Assembly (NCBI RefSeq): GCF_009827305.1
Contig: NZ_WTYJ01000001.1
Span: forward strand, 1,841,002 to 1,905,001
Direction: 5' to 3'
From: Croceibacterium xixiisoli
Lineage (GTDB): Bacteria; Pseudomonadota; Alphaproteobacteria; Sphingomonadales; Sphingomonadaceae
DNA: 64,000 nt
A model generated the notes under the pieces. That model was not told the origin of the DNA and made no database searches. It was given only the letters and a program-made list of their open reading frames with translations. Of the stretch, positions 45,276 through 55,143 are shown one piece after another. Position 1 is the first letter of the stretch, and each line of letters opens with the position of its first letter. The position numbers were made by a program, and so were the translations under genes.

Positions 45276-46421
45276 TTGCGCCCAACGGTTCGAATTCTTG
45301 GCACCCATGGCGTGCCGGCAAACTATGGTGGGTTTGAAACGGCGGCAGAGAACATTGCCCTCTACCTCGTTCGAAAAGGCTGGCGGGTGATCGTCTATTG
45401 CCAGCAGGATGGCAACGGCCCGATCACCGAAGATGTCTGGCGCGGAATTGAACGCGTCCATATTCCGGTCGATCTGCCGGGCTGGCGCGGAACCTCCAAA
45501 TTCGACTGGCTGTCGATCAAGCATGCCTGCCAGTTCAAGGATATCCACCTCACCCTGGGCTACAACACCGGAATTTATAATTTCTGGCAGCGGCTGAAGG
45601 GCATTCCCAACGTCATAAATATGGATGGGATCGAATGGTCCCGTTCGCGCTGGGGTTTCACCAAGCAGGCCATTCTCTATATCAATGAACGGTTTGCGGC
45701 AGCTTACGGCAATATGTTGATCGCCGATCATCCTGAGATCGAGAAATATCTCTGGACGCGGGCGCCGGCGCGCAAGATCGTCACGATCACCTATGGCGCG
45801 GATCCGGTTCCTGACGCGTCGACCGATCCTGTAACCGATCTGGGGCTGGAACCTGGCGGCTATTTCAATCTGATCGCGCGCCCGATCCCGGAAAACAGCA
45901 TTCTGGAAATCGTGCAGGGCTTCTCTGCCCGGCCGCGCGGCGTGAAGCTGGCGTTGCTCGGCACCTATGGCAATGATGATCCCTATCATCAGGCCGTGCG
46001 CGCTGCTGCTTCGGACGAGGTGGTATTCCCCGGTTCGATCTATGAACCTGACAGGGTGAAGGCGATCCGGTTCCACAGCCGCGGCTATTTCCATGGTCAC
46101 ACCGTTGGCGGCACCAATCCTTCGCTGGTGGAGGCGCTGGCGGCAGGCAACCCGGTGATTGCACATGACAATATGTACAATCGTTGGGTAGCAGGCGATG
46201 CAGCGCTGTATTTCAACAGTGCTGACACATTTGCGGCGCAGTTGGAAACCTTGCTCGATTCACCGGCACAGGCGCAGGCCATGCACCAGGCTGCGCTGAC
46301 CCGGTTCGAGGAAGAATTTACCTGGGATCATGTCGCGGGTCAGTATGAACAGCTCTTGCTGCGCTATGTGCGCACCGGCAAGGGCATCGAAGATGCAACG
46401 AAGAGCGGGGTATTGGCGTGA
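45276..46421 (+). CDS. DUF1972-containing GT4 glycosyltransferase, rhamnosyltransferase-like
   Basis: The product has 381 residues from TTG 45276, with GGAG seven bases upstream. The N-terminal half is a DUF1972 domain: RILGTHGVPANYGGFETAAE, GWRGTSKFDW and NVINMDGIEW are its standard motifs. The C-terminal GT1-type domain has GGTNPSLVEALAAGNPV. Members of this group in sphingan and Streptococcus loci transfer rhamnose, so with rmlACD close by this is a good rhamnosyltransferase candidate. Its stop overlaps the next GTG by four bases. Confidence 0.86.
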   Translation: MRPTVRILGTHGVPANYGGFETAAENIALYLVRKGWRVIVYCQQDGNGPITEDVWRGIERVHIPVDLPGWRGTSKFDWLSIKHACQFKDIHLTLGYNTGIYNFWQRLKGIPNVINMDGIEWSRSRWGFTKQAILYINERFAAAYGNMLIADHPEIEKYLWTRAPARKIVTITYGADPVPDASTDPVTDLGLEPGGYFNLIARPIPENSILEIVQGFSARPRGVKLALLGTYGNDDPYHQAVRAAASDEVVFPGSIYEPDRVKAIRFHSRGYFHGHTVGGTNPSLVEALAAGNPVIAHDNMYNRWVAGDAALYFNSADTFAAQLETLLDSPAQAQAMHQAALTRFEEEFTWDHVAGQYEQLLLRYVRTGKGIEDATKSGVLA

Positions 46422-47509
46422 TCAAGGTTGCGGTAGTTGGCTTGGGCAAGATGGGGATCTCGCATCTCGGGATCATCCGCCCTCACAAAGATGTCGAATT
46501 GGCCGCGGTTTGTGATTCGACCGGCTATATTCTCGATATTCTTTCGAAATATACCGGGCTCAAGACCTACACGAGCTATGACAAGATGCTCGAAGAGGCT
46601 GAACTCGATGCGGTGATTATCGCCACCCCGTCGAAGGCGCATGTGCCGATGGTGAAGGCTGCGCTCGAACGCGGCATCCATGTGTTCTGCGAAAAGCCGT
46701 TCACGCTCAGCGCCGAAGATTCCCAGATGCTGGCCGAACTGGCGGCGTCGAAGGGTCTGGTTAACCAGGTTGGTTATCACTACCGCTTCGTTGGTGCCTT
46801 TCAGGAAGTGAAGCGCCTGCTCGATGCCGGTGCGATCGGTGAAGTCAGCCATGTGATGGCCGAAGCCTATGGCCCCGTGGTGCTCAAGCCCAAGGGTTCG
46901 ACCTGGCGCACCCAGCGCGTTGAAGGCGGTGGCTGCCTCTATGATTACGCCGCCCACCCGATCAACCTGCTGAACTGGTATTTCGGCATGCCGTCCGCCG
47001 TTGGTGGCAGCGTGCTGGGCAAGATTTTCTCGAGCGACACGGACGATGAAGTCTATGGCACGCTCTATTTCGACGATGGCAAGACCGCCCAGGTCTCGGT
47101 CAACTGGTCGGATGAATCCTACCGCAAGATGTCAACCAAGATCACCGTCTGGGGCACCAAGGGCCGCATCTATGCGGATCGTCAGGAAGTGCAGGTCTAT
47201 CTGCGTGACGATGCAACGCCGCCCGAAGGCTATACCGATGGCTGGAACGTCCGCTACACCACCGAACTGACCGAAGAGGTCGATTTCTATATCCGTGGTG
47301 AGGAATATTCGGCGCAGCTGGATTACTTCGTCCGTTCGATCATCGACAAGAACATGGACAATGTGAACGGTTTCACCTCGGCCGCACAGACCGATGGTGT
47401 GATCGCAATGATGATTGCCGATGCAGAAGCCGGTCCGGCTGATGCAACCGAATCCCTGGCACAGCGGACGGCACCCAAGCGCAAGCGCTTCTCGCTGTTT
47501 TCCCGTTGA
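46418..47509 (+). CDS. Gfo/Idh/MocA-family oxidoreductase
   Basis: The product has 363 residues from GTG 46418, overlapping the preceding stop. The NAD-binding motif VVGLGKMGISHL (6-17), IIATPSKAH and the catalytic EKPF motif near residue 92 define the family. A GYHYRF strand and DYAAHPINLLNWYFG helix follow. In polysaccharide loci such enzymes oxidise C3 or C4 of a nucleotide-linked sugar. The last 30 residues are basic and low in complexity. It is paired with the aldo/keto-reductase-like gene 23 bp downstream, suggesting a two-step sugar modification. Confidence 0.87.
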   Translation: MIKVAVVGLGKMGISHLGIIRPHKDVELAAVCDSTGYILDILSKYTGLKTYTSYDKMLEEAELDAVIIATPSKAHVPMVKAALERGIHVFCEKPFTLSAEDSQMLAELAASKGLVNQVGYHYRFVGAFQEVKRLLDAGAIGEVSHVMAEAYGPVVLKPKGSTWRTQRVEGGGCLYDYAAHPINLLNWYFGMPSAVGGSVLGKIFSSDTDDEVYGTLYFDDGKTAQVSVNWSDESYRKMSTKITVWGTKGRIYADRQEVQVYLRDDATPPEGYTDGWNVRYTTELTEEVDFYIRGEEYSAQLDYFVRSIIDKNMDNVNGFTSAAQTDGVIAMMIADAEAGPADATESLAQRTAPKRKRFSLFSR

Positions 47510-47532
47510 ACGCGAAAGAATCTGAGGGTCAA

Positions 47533-48408
47533 ATGGATAAGCTGCTGTTCGGCGATAACCAGTTTTTCGGCATCAACCACATGTCGGAAGAAAAGGCGCG
47601 CGCCCAGTCGATGCGCTTTCAGAAAATCGAAGCGGTCATTGATGTTCTGGATGCCGCCTATGATGAAGGCGTGCGGACTTTCATGTGCACCACGCATGAT
47701 CGTATCGGCCTGGTAGCGGATCATATTCGCGCCAATCCGACCCGCTATTCCGATTTCGTCTTCTACCCCTGCATGCCCTATGCGCATAAATACGCCAATG
47801 CGGTGACCGAAGACGGCCCGCTGGGTGCGCTCAAGCGCTTCATTCCCAACGAAGGCCTGTTCAACGCCGCCCTGCGCGGCGGCATGTCGCTGGCGCGCAA
47901 GGATGTCGAAGGCGTCGGCACGCTGCTGATCGACGCTGAAATGAAGATGTTCGAAGGTCTCAACACCCCGATAATCTTCGTGCAGAATGTGGTGACCGAT
48001 CTCATCCTCGGTCTCGGCTTCAACGAAGCCTTCCGCATCTTCGCGGATCACATTCGCAACCGTTACGGTGCCGAACCGGGCTTCATCACCATGAACACCC
48101 CGCGCCTGGTGCCAGTGCTGGAAAGCCTCGGGATCGAAAACCCGATCGTCTGCTCGAACATCAACAAGATCGGCTTCCGCATGTCGGGCGGCATGGAAGC
48201 CTACGAACGTACGCTGAAGAATCACAGCTTCCGCGCGATCGCGATGTCGGTCTTCGCTTCCGGCGCGCTGAAGCCCGATGAAGCGATCGAGTGGATTTGC
48301 AATCAGCCGAACATCGAGAGCATTGTTTTCGGTGCTTCGAGCCGCGGCAATATCCGCAACACCAAGGAACTGGTCGACAAATACTGGCCGGTAACCCAGC
48401 CTGCGTGA
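47533..48408 (+). CDS. Aldo/keto-reductase-like TIM-barrel protein
   Basis: The product has 291 residues from ATG 47533, which has GAGGG upstream; the frame opens nine codons earlier. The start (KLLFGDNQFFGINHMSEE), the alternation of strands and helices, and the C-terminal SIVFGASSRGNIRNTKELVDKYW-type block (positions 270-285) recall aldo/keto reductases. The usual catalytic Tyr and Lys are not obvious, so the activity may be lost or different. No signal or membrane segment. It ends the rightward run and is followed by a clear terminator. Role probably in sugar modification with the Gfo/Idh protein. Confidence 0.68.
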   Translation: MDKLLFGDNQFFGINHMSEEKARAQSMRFQKIEAVIDVLDAAYDEGVRTFMCTTHDRIGLVADHIRANPTRYSDFVFYPCMPYAHKYANAVTEDGPLGALKRFIPNEGLFNAALRGGMSLARKDVEGVGTLLIDAEMKMFEGLNTPIIFVQNVVTDLILGLGFNEAFRIFADHIRNRYGAEPGFITMNTPRLVPVLESLGIENPIVCSNINKIGFRMSGGMEAYERTLKNHSFRAIAMSVFASGALKPDEAIEWICNQPNIESIVFGASSRGNIRNTKELVDKYWPVTQPA

Positions 48409-48434
48409 TCAATTTCCAATCTTGCAAAACTCAG

Positions 48435-48459
48435 AGGGGCCCGGAATCGGGCCCCTTTT
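48435..48459 (+). terminator. Rho-independent terminator ending set B
   Basis: A perfect 9-bp stem (48435-48443 with 48448-48456, loop GAAT) followed by TTT lies 26 bases after the stop at 48408. Confidence 0.9.
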
Positions 48460-48460
48460 C

Positions 48461-48911
48461 TGTGCGGCGACGGTAAAGAGCATTGCGTCTGAAGGCCGGC
48501 GGCAAGCCTTTCGGGTGGGATCCAAATGCACTGTTAGTCTTCGATAGCCCATGAGGGGGGCGGCCTTAAGCCGGTCCATGTATTTGCTGGAACGGGAACT
48601 ATCGCCATGCCAGGCATACGACGTCGGATAGAAATGAGGTGGCGCGGACATCGGACATGTTGGTTGACCGGCAGGGGATCCTACAAAACCGTGCTGTGAG
48701 TCCACACTTTCATACAAGCTCCCTTAGCGCAGCCTTCGATGATCCAACCCTAAGCGTGTGTAGGCATGTTGGATAGAGCGCCAGATCTTCCCACCAAGTG
48801 ATTCCATATGGGATATACCGCTAAGCGATTGAAGATTTTCTTCTCAAGACCAAACGCCTGGATATCAACTCTCGCGTGGACATCGCGGCTATTCAAATGC
48901 CGCTATTAACT
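48461..48911. other. Gene-poor spacer of different composition
   Basis: This 450-bp stretch separates set B from the phosphate operon. It is visibly richer in A/T than its flanks. Short open frames on both strands (for example 48409-48717 minus) lack ribosome binding sites and run through the terminator. It may be a decayed gene or mobile-element remnant, but nothing recognisable remains. Confidence 0.45.
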
Positions 48912-49601
48912 TTAAACCGGCTCGAGAGCATAACCGGCGGAGCGAACAGTACGGATCGGATCACGCAGGTTTTCCAAGGAAATTGCCTTACGCAGACGGC
49001 GAATATGCACGTCCACGGTTCGCTCTTCGATCTCGCTGCCCATACCCCAAACTGCATCGAGCAACTGGTTGCGTGAGAAAACCCGCCTGGGATGTTCCAT
49101 AAAGAACTTGAGCAGGCGATACTCAGTCGGGCCGATTTGCAATGGACGACCGCGACGCTCAACCCGATGCGCCACCGGATCAAGCTTCATGTCGCCCGCT
49201 TCGATCGTTTCACCGGCTAGGGCGGGGCGAACGCGTCGCAAAACGGCCGAAACCCGTGCCAGCAGTTCACGCGGAGAAAACGGTTTGGTGATGTAATCAT
49301 CCGCGCCGGTTTCAAGCCCGCGAATGCGATCATCTTCACCTTCCCGAGCAGTCAGCATGATGATCGGAACGTGGGCAGTGGCCTTTTCTCGGCGCAGCCG
49401 CCTGCATACTTCGATGCCGCTCGTGCCTTCGATCATCCAGTCCAGGATCACCAGATCCGGCGCTTCCTCTGCGGCGAGGACCAGCGCTTCGTCTCCGTCG
49501 GCAGTGACCCGAACGTCATAGCCTTCGCTTTCGAAGCGATAATCCAGCAGTTCCGCCAGGGCGAGGTCGTCTTCGACGAGCAGCAGTTTGGGCGCGGACA
49601 C
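48912..49601 (-). CDS. phoB: Phosphate regulon response regulator PhoB
   Basis: The product is a 229-residue OmpR-type regulator, the same length as E. coli PhoB. The receiver domain has acidic residues ED at 10-12, phospho-acceptor Asp54 in VILDWM, and Lys in YITKPF. The winged-helix DNA-binding domain (about 130-229) has PTEYRLLKFFMEHP and RTVDVHIRRLRKA. I chose GTG 49601 because AGGA precedes it; a TTG at 49616 is the alternative. It is phosphorylated by PhoR when phosphate is low and activates genes with Pho boxes. It is the last gene of the operon, 60 bp after phoU. Confidence 0.95.
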   Translation of the reverse strand: MSAPKLLLVEDDLALAELLDYRFESEGYDVRVTADGDEALVLAAEEAPDLVILDWMIEGTSGIEVCRRLRREKATAHVPIIMLTAREGEDDRIRGLETGADDYITKPFSPRELLARVSAVLRRVRPALAGETIEAGDMKLDPVAHRVERRGRPLQIGPTEYRLLKFFMEHPRRVFSRNQLLDAVWGMGSEIEERTVDVHIRRLRKAISLENLRDPIRTVRSAGYALEPV

Positions 49602-49661
49602 ATTACTTCCTAACAAATGAGGTCTGACCGCTCCTTATGTCACATATGCGACAATTATGTT

Positions 49662-50330
49662 TCAGCGATCGATATCGTTAGGATAGGTGCCGACAGCAGC
49701 AAAATGTACCATTTCTGCCACATTCGTTGCGTGGTCACCGATCCGTTCGAGATTGCGGGCGACAAACAGCAGATGGGCAGCACTGCTGATCGTCGCAGGG
49801 TTTTCCATCATATAGCTGACCAGGTTGCGGAAGATGCTGTCGTAAAACGCATCGACCTTGTCATCGCGCAGGATGACATCGCGCGCCAGTTCGGCATCTC
49901 TGGCGGCATAGGCAGTCAGGACGTCATGAACCATTTCACCAGCCAGATCAGCCATGGCCGGGATCAGGGTGAGGGGCTCGAAATGACTGCGGCCTTCGAT
50001 TCTCTTCACCCGTTTGGCGATGTTCTTGGCGTAGTCGCCCACGCGTTCGAGAACGCCGCCGATCTTGAGCGCAGCGATGATCTCGCGCAGATCGTCAGCC
50101 ATCGGAGAACGAAGCGCCAGCATCTGAATTGCCATCGCATCAACTTCGGTTTCGATGGCGTCCAGCTTCTTGTCGCGTGCCACAACCTCTGCAGCGAGAA
50201 CTTCGTCACCGCTGACCAGCGCTTCCATCGATTGCTGGATAGACAACTCTGCGAGCCCGCCCATTTCGGCAATCAGACCGCGCAGCCGGGTGATATCCTC
50301 GTCGAATGCCTTGACCGTATGCTCTGCCAT
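49662..50330 (-). CDS. phoU: Phosphate signalling protein PhoU
   Basis: The product has 222 residues, all helical, with the two repeated three-helix halves typical of PhoU. The metal-binding E/DxxxD motifs are seen in LERVGDYAKNIAK and LERIGDHATNVAE. PhoU links the Pst transporter to PhoR and keeps the kinase off when phosphate is plentiful. Its ATG overlaps the pstB stop by one base. Confidence 0.96.
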   Translation of the reverse strand: MAEHTVKAFDEDITRLRGLIAEMGGLAELSIQQSMEALVSGDEVLAAEVVARDKKLDAIETEVDAMAIQMLALRSPMADDLREIIAALKIGGVLERVGDYAKNIAKRVKRIEGRSHFEPLTLIPAMADLAGEMVHDVLTAYAARDAELARDVILRDDKVDAFYDSIFRNLVSYMMENPATISSAAHLLFVARNLERIGDHATNVAEMVHFAAVGTYPNDIDR

Positions 50331-51118
50331 CAGCCGTACCTGCCCGTGATGTAATCCTTGGTCCGTTCTTCCCGCGGATTGGTAAAAATATCGGCAGTCT
50401 GGCCATATTCCACCAGGCTTCCAAGATGAAAGAACGCCGTGCGCTGTGATACACGCGCCGCCTGCTGCATGGAATGGGTGACGATCACGATCGCATAACG
50501 GCCGCGCAGATCATCGATCAGTTCCTCGATCCTGGCCGTGGCGATCGGATCAAGCGCAGAGCAGGGTTCATCCATCAGGATTACTTCCGGCTGAACAGCA
50601 ATGGCGCGCGCGATGCACAGCCGCTGCTGCTGACCGCCGGAAAGGGCGGTGCCGGCATCGTTTAGCCGATCCTTTACCTCGTCCCACAGACCTGCGCGCC
50701 GGAGCGATTGTTCAACCGTCGCGTCAAGATCAGCCTTGTTGTCGGCCAGGCCATGAATGCGCGGACCGTAAGCGATATTCTCATAGATCGATTTGGGGAA
50801 CGGGTTGGGTTTCTGGAACACCATCCCCACGCGCGCCCGCAATTGGACCACGTCCATGCCAGACCGGTAGATGTCATCGCCATCAAGCTCGATCGCGCCG
50901 TCCACGCGTGCTGATGCGATCGTGTCGTTCATCCGATTGAGCGTGCGCAGGAAGGTTGATTTTCCGCAGCCGGAGGGTCCGATAAAGGCGGTCACATGCT
51001 CGGTGTGAATGTCGATCGACACCTCATCGATCGCCTTTTTTGCTCCATAGAAAACGGACACGTCTCGTGCACGCATCTTAGGCTCAGTTTGCGGTTGGGT
51101 TTGAATATCGGTCACCAT
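50330..51118 (-). CDS. pstB: Phosphate ABC transporter ATPase PstB
   Basis: The product has 262 residues. Walker [10 protein letters not shown] (47-55), the Q-loop in [10 protein letters not shown], signature LSGGQQQRL and Walker [14 protein letters not shown] are intact, and the Cys in the Walker A and B regions is typical of PstB. It powers high-affinity phosphate uptake. It overlaps pstA by seven bases and phoU by one. Confidence 0.97.
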   Translation of the reverse strand: MVTDIQTQPQTEPKMRARDVSVFYGAKKAIDEVSIDIHTEHVTAFIGPSGCGKSTFLRTLNRMNDTIASARVDGAIELDGDDIYRSGMDVVQLRARVGMVFQKPNPFPKSIYENIAYGPRIHGLADNKADLDATVEQSLRRAGLWDEVKDRLNDAGTALSGGQQQRLCIARAIAVQPEVILMDEPCSALDPIATARIEELIDDLRGRYAIVIVTHSMQQAARVSQRTAFFHLGSLVEYGQTADIFTNPREERTKDYITGRYG

Positions 51119-52362
51119 TTCTTTTCGAACCTGTTGCGCAGATAGATTGCGATACCATTCATCACGAGCAGGAACAGCAGCAGCACGATGATGGCTGCAC
51201 TGGTCCGTTCGACAAACCCGCGATCAATTTCATCTGACCACAGGTAGATCTGCACTGGCAGCACGGTGGCTGCGTCGGTCATGCCATCAGGGGGCGTCGC
51301 GACGAATGCCCGCATACCGATCATCAGCAAGGGGGCTGTTTCGCCCAGCGCGCGGGCCATGCCGATAATGGTGCCGGTCAGGATGCCGGGCAGCGAAAGC
51401 GGCAAGACATGATGGAACACGACCTGGATTGGCGATGCGCCCAGTGCCATTGCTCCGTCGCGGATCGATGGCGGCACAGCTTTGATGGCATTGCGTCCTG
51501 AAATCACGATTACCGGCATGGTCATCAGAGCCAAAGTCATCCCGCCGATCAGAGGCGCAGACCTCAATCCGGGAAACAGCGTCAGGAAGACAGCCAGCCC
51601 CAGCAGCCCGAAAATGATCGAAGGGACGGCCGCGAGGTTGTTGATCGACACCTCAATCAGATCGGTCCACCGATTGCGCGGCGCATATTCTTCCAGATAA
51701 AGCGCCGCCAGAACGCCAATCGGGAAGGCCAGCACCAAGGTGACGAGCATGGTCAGAATGGATCCCTTGAGCGCCCCCCAGATACCAACCTGCTGCGGAT
51801 CGGTTGCATCGGATCTCGTCAGGAAACCGGCATCAAATCGACGCTCAAGCTTGCCGGCAGCGTGAAGCTGATCTGCCAGCGGGCGGAGCTGCTGCTGGCC
51901 GTCTCCGGCGAAAGCAGCGGCGAGCTTGCCTGTCGCTGGCAGCCAGAAATCATGCTGGCGGCTCAGCAATGTGGGATCGGAAGAGATCGCCCTTGCCACA
52001 TCGCGCCACGCGTTGGGATTCAACTGGGCTGCTCCATCCTCGCCGAGCGATCTGATCGCACTCTCATGGACGAGGTCGTCAAGTCCGGCTGCCTCAAGCG
52101 CACGCATGTGAGCGGTATCGCCACTAACGCCAGCCGGCAATGACAGGCCGCTGCCGGAAAAGTCGACCTGCACAGCCAGTTCGGCTCGCTGGAAACCACC
52201 GATACCGTTGAAAGCCATGTTGAAGAGCAGGATAACCAGCACAGCGAGGGAGAACAGCACCGCGCCGAGCCCGGCCAGGCGAAAACGCCGCTCCGCAGCA
52301 TAACGCCGCTTCAGTCGAGCCTCGAATGCGGCGGTGCGCGTCGGGTTGAGAAGATCACTCAT
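51112..52362 (-). CDS. pstA: Phosphate ABC transporter permease PstA
   Basis: The product has 416 residues from ATG 52362, longer than E. coli PstA (296) because of a roughly 140-residue periplasmic insertion after the first membrane helix. The permease core with six helices starts near residue 180 and includes the EAA-like loop [23 protein letters not shown]. The long form is usual in alphaproteobacteria. It overlaps pstC by eight bases. The frame extends upstream to 52473 inside pstC, which I treat as shadow. Confidence 0.95.
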   Translation of the reverse strand: MSDLLNPTRTAAFEARLKRRYAAERRFRLAGLGAVLFSLAVLVILLFNMAFNGIGGFQRAELAVQVDFSGSGLSLPAGVSGDTAHMRALEAAGLDDLVHESAIRSLGEDGAAQLNPNAWRDVARAISSDPTLLSRQHDFWLPATGKLAAAFAGDGQQQLRPLADQLHAAGKLERRFDAGFLTRSDATDPQQVGIWGALKGSILTMLVTLVLAFPIGVLAALYLEEYAPRNRWTDLIEVSINNLAAVPSIIFGLLGLAVFLTLFPGLRSAPLIGGMTLALMTMPVIVISGRNAIKAVPPSIRDGAMALGASPIQVVFHHVLPLSLPGILTGTIIGMARALGETAPLLMIGMRAFVATPPDGMTDAATVLPVQIYLWSDEIDRGFVERTSAAIIVLLLFLLVMNGIAIYLRNRFEKKW

Positions 52363-53734
52363 AGGCTTCACGGAACCGCTTAACGACGCGAAGCGCGATA
52401 AAATTGAGCGCAAGCGTGACAAGGAACAGCACGAACCCCAGCGCAAAGGCGCTGAGTGTCGCAGGGTGATCAAAGCTGGCCTCGCCGGTCAGCATGGCAA
52501 CAATCTGGAATGTCACCGTCGTCATCGCTTCGAGTGGGTTTGCTGAGAGGTTGGCCGTCGCCCCCGCTGCCATGACCACAATCATGGTTTCACCGATCGC
52601 CCGGCTGACGGCCAGCATCACACCGGCAACGATGCCGGGCAGGGCTGCCGGCACGAGCACGCGGCGGATGGTCTCATTGGTGGTTGCTCCCATCGCCAGC
52701 GATCCGTCACGCATGGCTTGGGGCACTGCTGCAATGGAATCGTCAGCCATGGATGACACGAAGGGAATTATCATCACCCCCATGACAAGACCGGCAGCAA
52801 GCGCGCTTTCGCTCGATGCATTGGCAATCCCGACCGACAACGCCACATCGCGTATGGCCGGCGCAATGGTAAGCGCAGCGAAATAACCATAAACCACCGT
52901 GGGCACGCCAGCGAGCACCTCCAGCGCCGGCTTGACCAGCTTGCGCAGCCCAGAGGGCGCATATTGGGTCAAGTAGATCGCGCTCATCAAGCCGAGCGGG
53001 ATGGCAACGATCATGGCGATGATCGCGCCAATGAAAATGGTGCCCCAGAACAGCGGCAGAGCGCCATAGCGTGTCGGATCGGGGTTGGTCGCCATCGGAT
53101 CCGGGCTCCAATGGGTTCCGAACAGAAAATCGATCGGGTTGACCATTCCGAAGAAGCGCACAGTCTCGAACACGAGGCTGATAAAAATGCCCAGCGTGGT
53201 CAGGATCGCGACCATGGATGCCAGATAGAGTGCAGCCATTATGGCCCGCTCTACACGCGGTTGGGCGCGGAAATCTGGCTTGACGCGCATATAGGCCCAG
53301 GCACCACCGATAAACGCAATCACCAGCGTAACGGCAAAGCCGATCGCGTTAAATCGGGCCATGGCGTCCCGGAAGGGTTGAACCAACACGGCTGCATCGG
53401 GGTTGAACACAGCGGGGGCGGATCCGGTCGCCACTGCATAGGCCTCAGCCAGCAGGGTCTGTCGCTGAAGTTCGAATTCGGGCAGCTTCTCGGCGGCCGG
53501 ACTGGCAAGAACCGATTGGGTCACCAGTTCGGGAGAAATGGTCGACCAGCCAACGATACAAATCACGGCCGGAATGAGCACCCAAAGCGCGACATACCAA
53601 CCATAGGATGACGGCAGAGCAGCCAGCCTGGCTGTTGGGTCCAGGCGCTTGAAACTCCAGGCGCGGGCACGGGCGGCCAGCCAGGCGGCAAGGGCCAGGC
53701 CGATAGCGAGAAGATAGAGAAAAGTCAGAGTCAT
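52355..53734 (-). CDS. pstC: Phosphate ABC transporter permease PstC
   Basis: The product has 459 residues. An N-terminal extension with two membrane helices and a periplasmic loop (to about residue 150) precedes the permease core, whose EAA-like loop is PQAMRDGSLAMGATTNETIRRVLVPAA. It forms the channel with PstA. The extension parallels that of PstA, suggesting the two loops meet in the periplasm. It begins 17 bp after pstS. Confidence 0.95.
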   Translation of the reverse strand: MTLTFLYLLAIGLALAAWLAARARAWSFKRLDPTARLAALPSSYGWYVALWVLIPAVICIVGWSTISPELVTQSVLASPAAEKLPEFELQRQTLLAEAYAVATGSAPAVFNPDAAVLVQPFRDAMARFNAIGFAVTLVIAFIGGAWAYMRVKPDFRAQPRVERAIMAALYLASMVAILTTLGIFISLVFETVRFFGMVNPIDFLFGTHWSPDPMATNPDPTRYGALPLFWGTIFIGAIIAMIVAIPLGLMSAIYLTQYAPSGLRKLVKPALEVLAGVPTVVYGYFAALTIAPAIRDVALSVGIANASSESALAAGLVMGVMIIPFVSSMADDSIAAVPQAMRDGSLAMGATTNETIRRVLVPAALPGIVAGVMLAVSRAIGETMIVVMAAGATANLSANPLEAMTTVTFQIVAMLTGEASFDHPATLSAFALGFVLFLVTLALNFIALRVVKRFREAYE

Positions 53735-53751
53735 CGCGCCACGCGCCAGCC

Positions 53752-54804
53752 TTACTTGAGTTCGGTTGCTTTGAGCGGGGTGAATTCGGTAGCAGCCTGC
53801 ACGTTGCGCGCGGCAACGTCAGGTGGACTGGTGACCAAGCCGATTGCTGTCAACGGGCCATCAGCCTCCCAAGACAGTGCCCATGTGCCGACAAATTCAC
53901 GCAAACCACGGATCGCCGCAACATGCGCATTCTTGACGTAAATATAGAGCGGGCGAGCACCGGGATAAGCGAAACTGGAAATATTGGCATAGGTCGGGGC
54001 AACGCCGTTCATCGGCAATCCCTGAACCTTGTCGATATTCTCTTCCAGATAGGAAAACCCGAAAATCCCCACGGCTGACGGGTTCGCCTCGATCTTCTGG
54101 ACGATCAGATTGTCCTGCTCGCCCTGATCAACATAACGGCCGTCCGACCGCACTTCCGTGCAAAGCTGTTCATGCCGATCATTGTCGGTTTCGCTGGCGC
54201 TATCCTTCAGTGCCTTCATCGCCGGATCGATATTGCAACCGGGCAGCAGGATAAGCTCTTTCAGAGCGTCACGCGTACCGGATGTCGATGGCGGGCCATA
54301 AACCAGGATCGGTTTTTTCGGCAGTGTGGGGTCGACATCGCTCCACAACTGCGCTGTCTGCGCCTTGCCGTAAGGCGCCGCAGCAAGCGCGCGGTAAACG
54401 ATCTCTGGGGACAGGTCCATGGTGATGCCATTGCGCGCTGCACCAAAGGCTATCCCGTCAAGGCCAACCTGAACTTCAGTTACAGAATCCACCCCGTTGG
54501 CAACGCATTTTTCGAACTCGCTGGCCTTCATCCGCCTTGATGCATTGACGATATCCGGCGTGTTCGCCCCAAGCCCGGCGCAAAAAAGGTTGATCCCGCT
54601 ACCGGTGCCGTTCGCTTCAATGATCGGCGATTTGAATTCCGGGTTCGACAGGCTGAAATTTTCAGCCACCAATTTGGCAAACGGATAGACGGTTGACGAT
54701 CCGACTGCACGGACGGCGTCGCGCACGCCAACCGGGCCGCCGCAACTGGCCAGCGCCAGTGCAGCTAATGCCACAGCGGCATATCGCGGTTGCAGTCTCA
54801 TCAT
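53752..54804 (-). CDS. pstS: Phosphate-binding lipoprotein PstS
   Basis: The product has about 350 residues from the double ATG at 54804/54801, preceded by CGGGGACT. The signal ends with a lipobox LASC, giving Cys21. Phosphate-contact motifs GSSTVYPF, ANGTGSGINLFCAGLG and PSTSGTRDALKELIL are present. It captures phosphate in the periplasm for PstCAB. The frame opens 21 codons earlier at 54867. A candidate Pho box lies about 280 bp upstream. Confidence 0.95.
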   Translation of the reverse strand: MMRLQPRYAAVALAALALASCGGPVGVRDAVRAVGSSTVYPFAKLVAENFSLSNPEFKSPIIEANGTGSGINLFCAGLGANTPDIVNASRRMKASEFEKCVANGVDSVTEVQVGLDGIAFGAARNGITMDLSPEIVYRALAAAPYGKAQTAQLWSDVDPTLPKKPILVYGPPSTSGTRDALKELILLPGCNIDPAMKALKDSASETDNDRHEQLCTEVRSDGRYVDQGEQDNLIVQKIEANPSAVGIFGFSYLEENIDKVQGLPMNGVAPTYANISSFAYPGARPLYIYVKNAHVAAIRGLREFVGTWALSWEADGPLTAIGLVTSPPDVAARNVQAATEFTPLKATELK

Positions 54805-55143
54805 AGTCCCCGATCGGTTCATTCGTTGGGCATGCGCTAGGCATGCTGTGTTACGGACTGACGACATAGCTTGTCATCTTCTGGTCGTGCCTCGCGTGAC
54901 ATTTTCGGTCTTTCTACTCACGACTGACAGTCAGTCTGAGTGCCGTAGTCAGGCCTTTTGTTTTACTGGTAAGGCAGTGAAATAAAAGGAAAATATGTTC
55001 TTTACTCAACTTGTGTTGCGATTGCCCTTTTGATCCCAATGCCTTGGTAACTGCAGTTCCGGGACGTCGCAGCACCAAATATGACAAAAAAGCTTCATTT
55101 TTGTGACAGGTGTGGTGCCGTCGAGGTTTCTTCCATTTTTTGC
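54805..55143. promoter_or_regulatory. pstS upstream region
   Basis: About 340 bp between phoR and pstS, A/T-rich around 54955-55020, large enough to hold a separate pstS promoter. Several TGACA/TGTCA half-sites occur (54897, 54925, 55082, 55104); only the last two are phased like a Pho box. No open gene. Confidence 0.55.
55081..55109 (-). promoter_or_regulatory. Candidate Pho box upstream of pstS
   Basis: Read on the minus strand the site is CTGTCAC, four A, ATGAAGC, four T, TTGTCAT. The outer heptamers match the PhoB half-site CTGTCAT and the three heptamers are spaced 11 bp apart, as in Pho boxes. The middle heptamer matches poorly. It is oriented toward pstS but is about 280 bp from the start codon. 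Confidence 0.5.

Noticed and set aside
48409..48717. 102-residue minus-strand frame after set B
   Set aside because: It runs through the rho-independent terminator at 48435-48459, has no ribosome binding site, and shows no family likeness.
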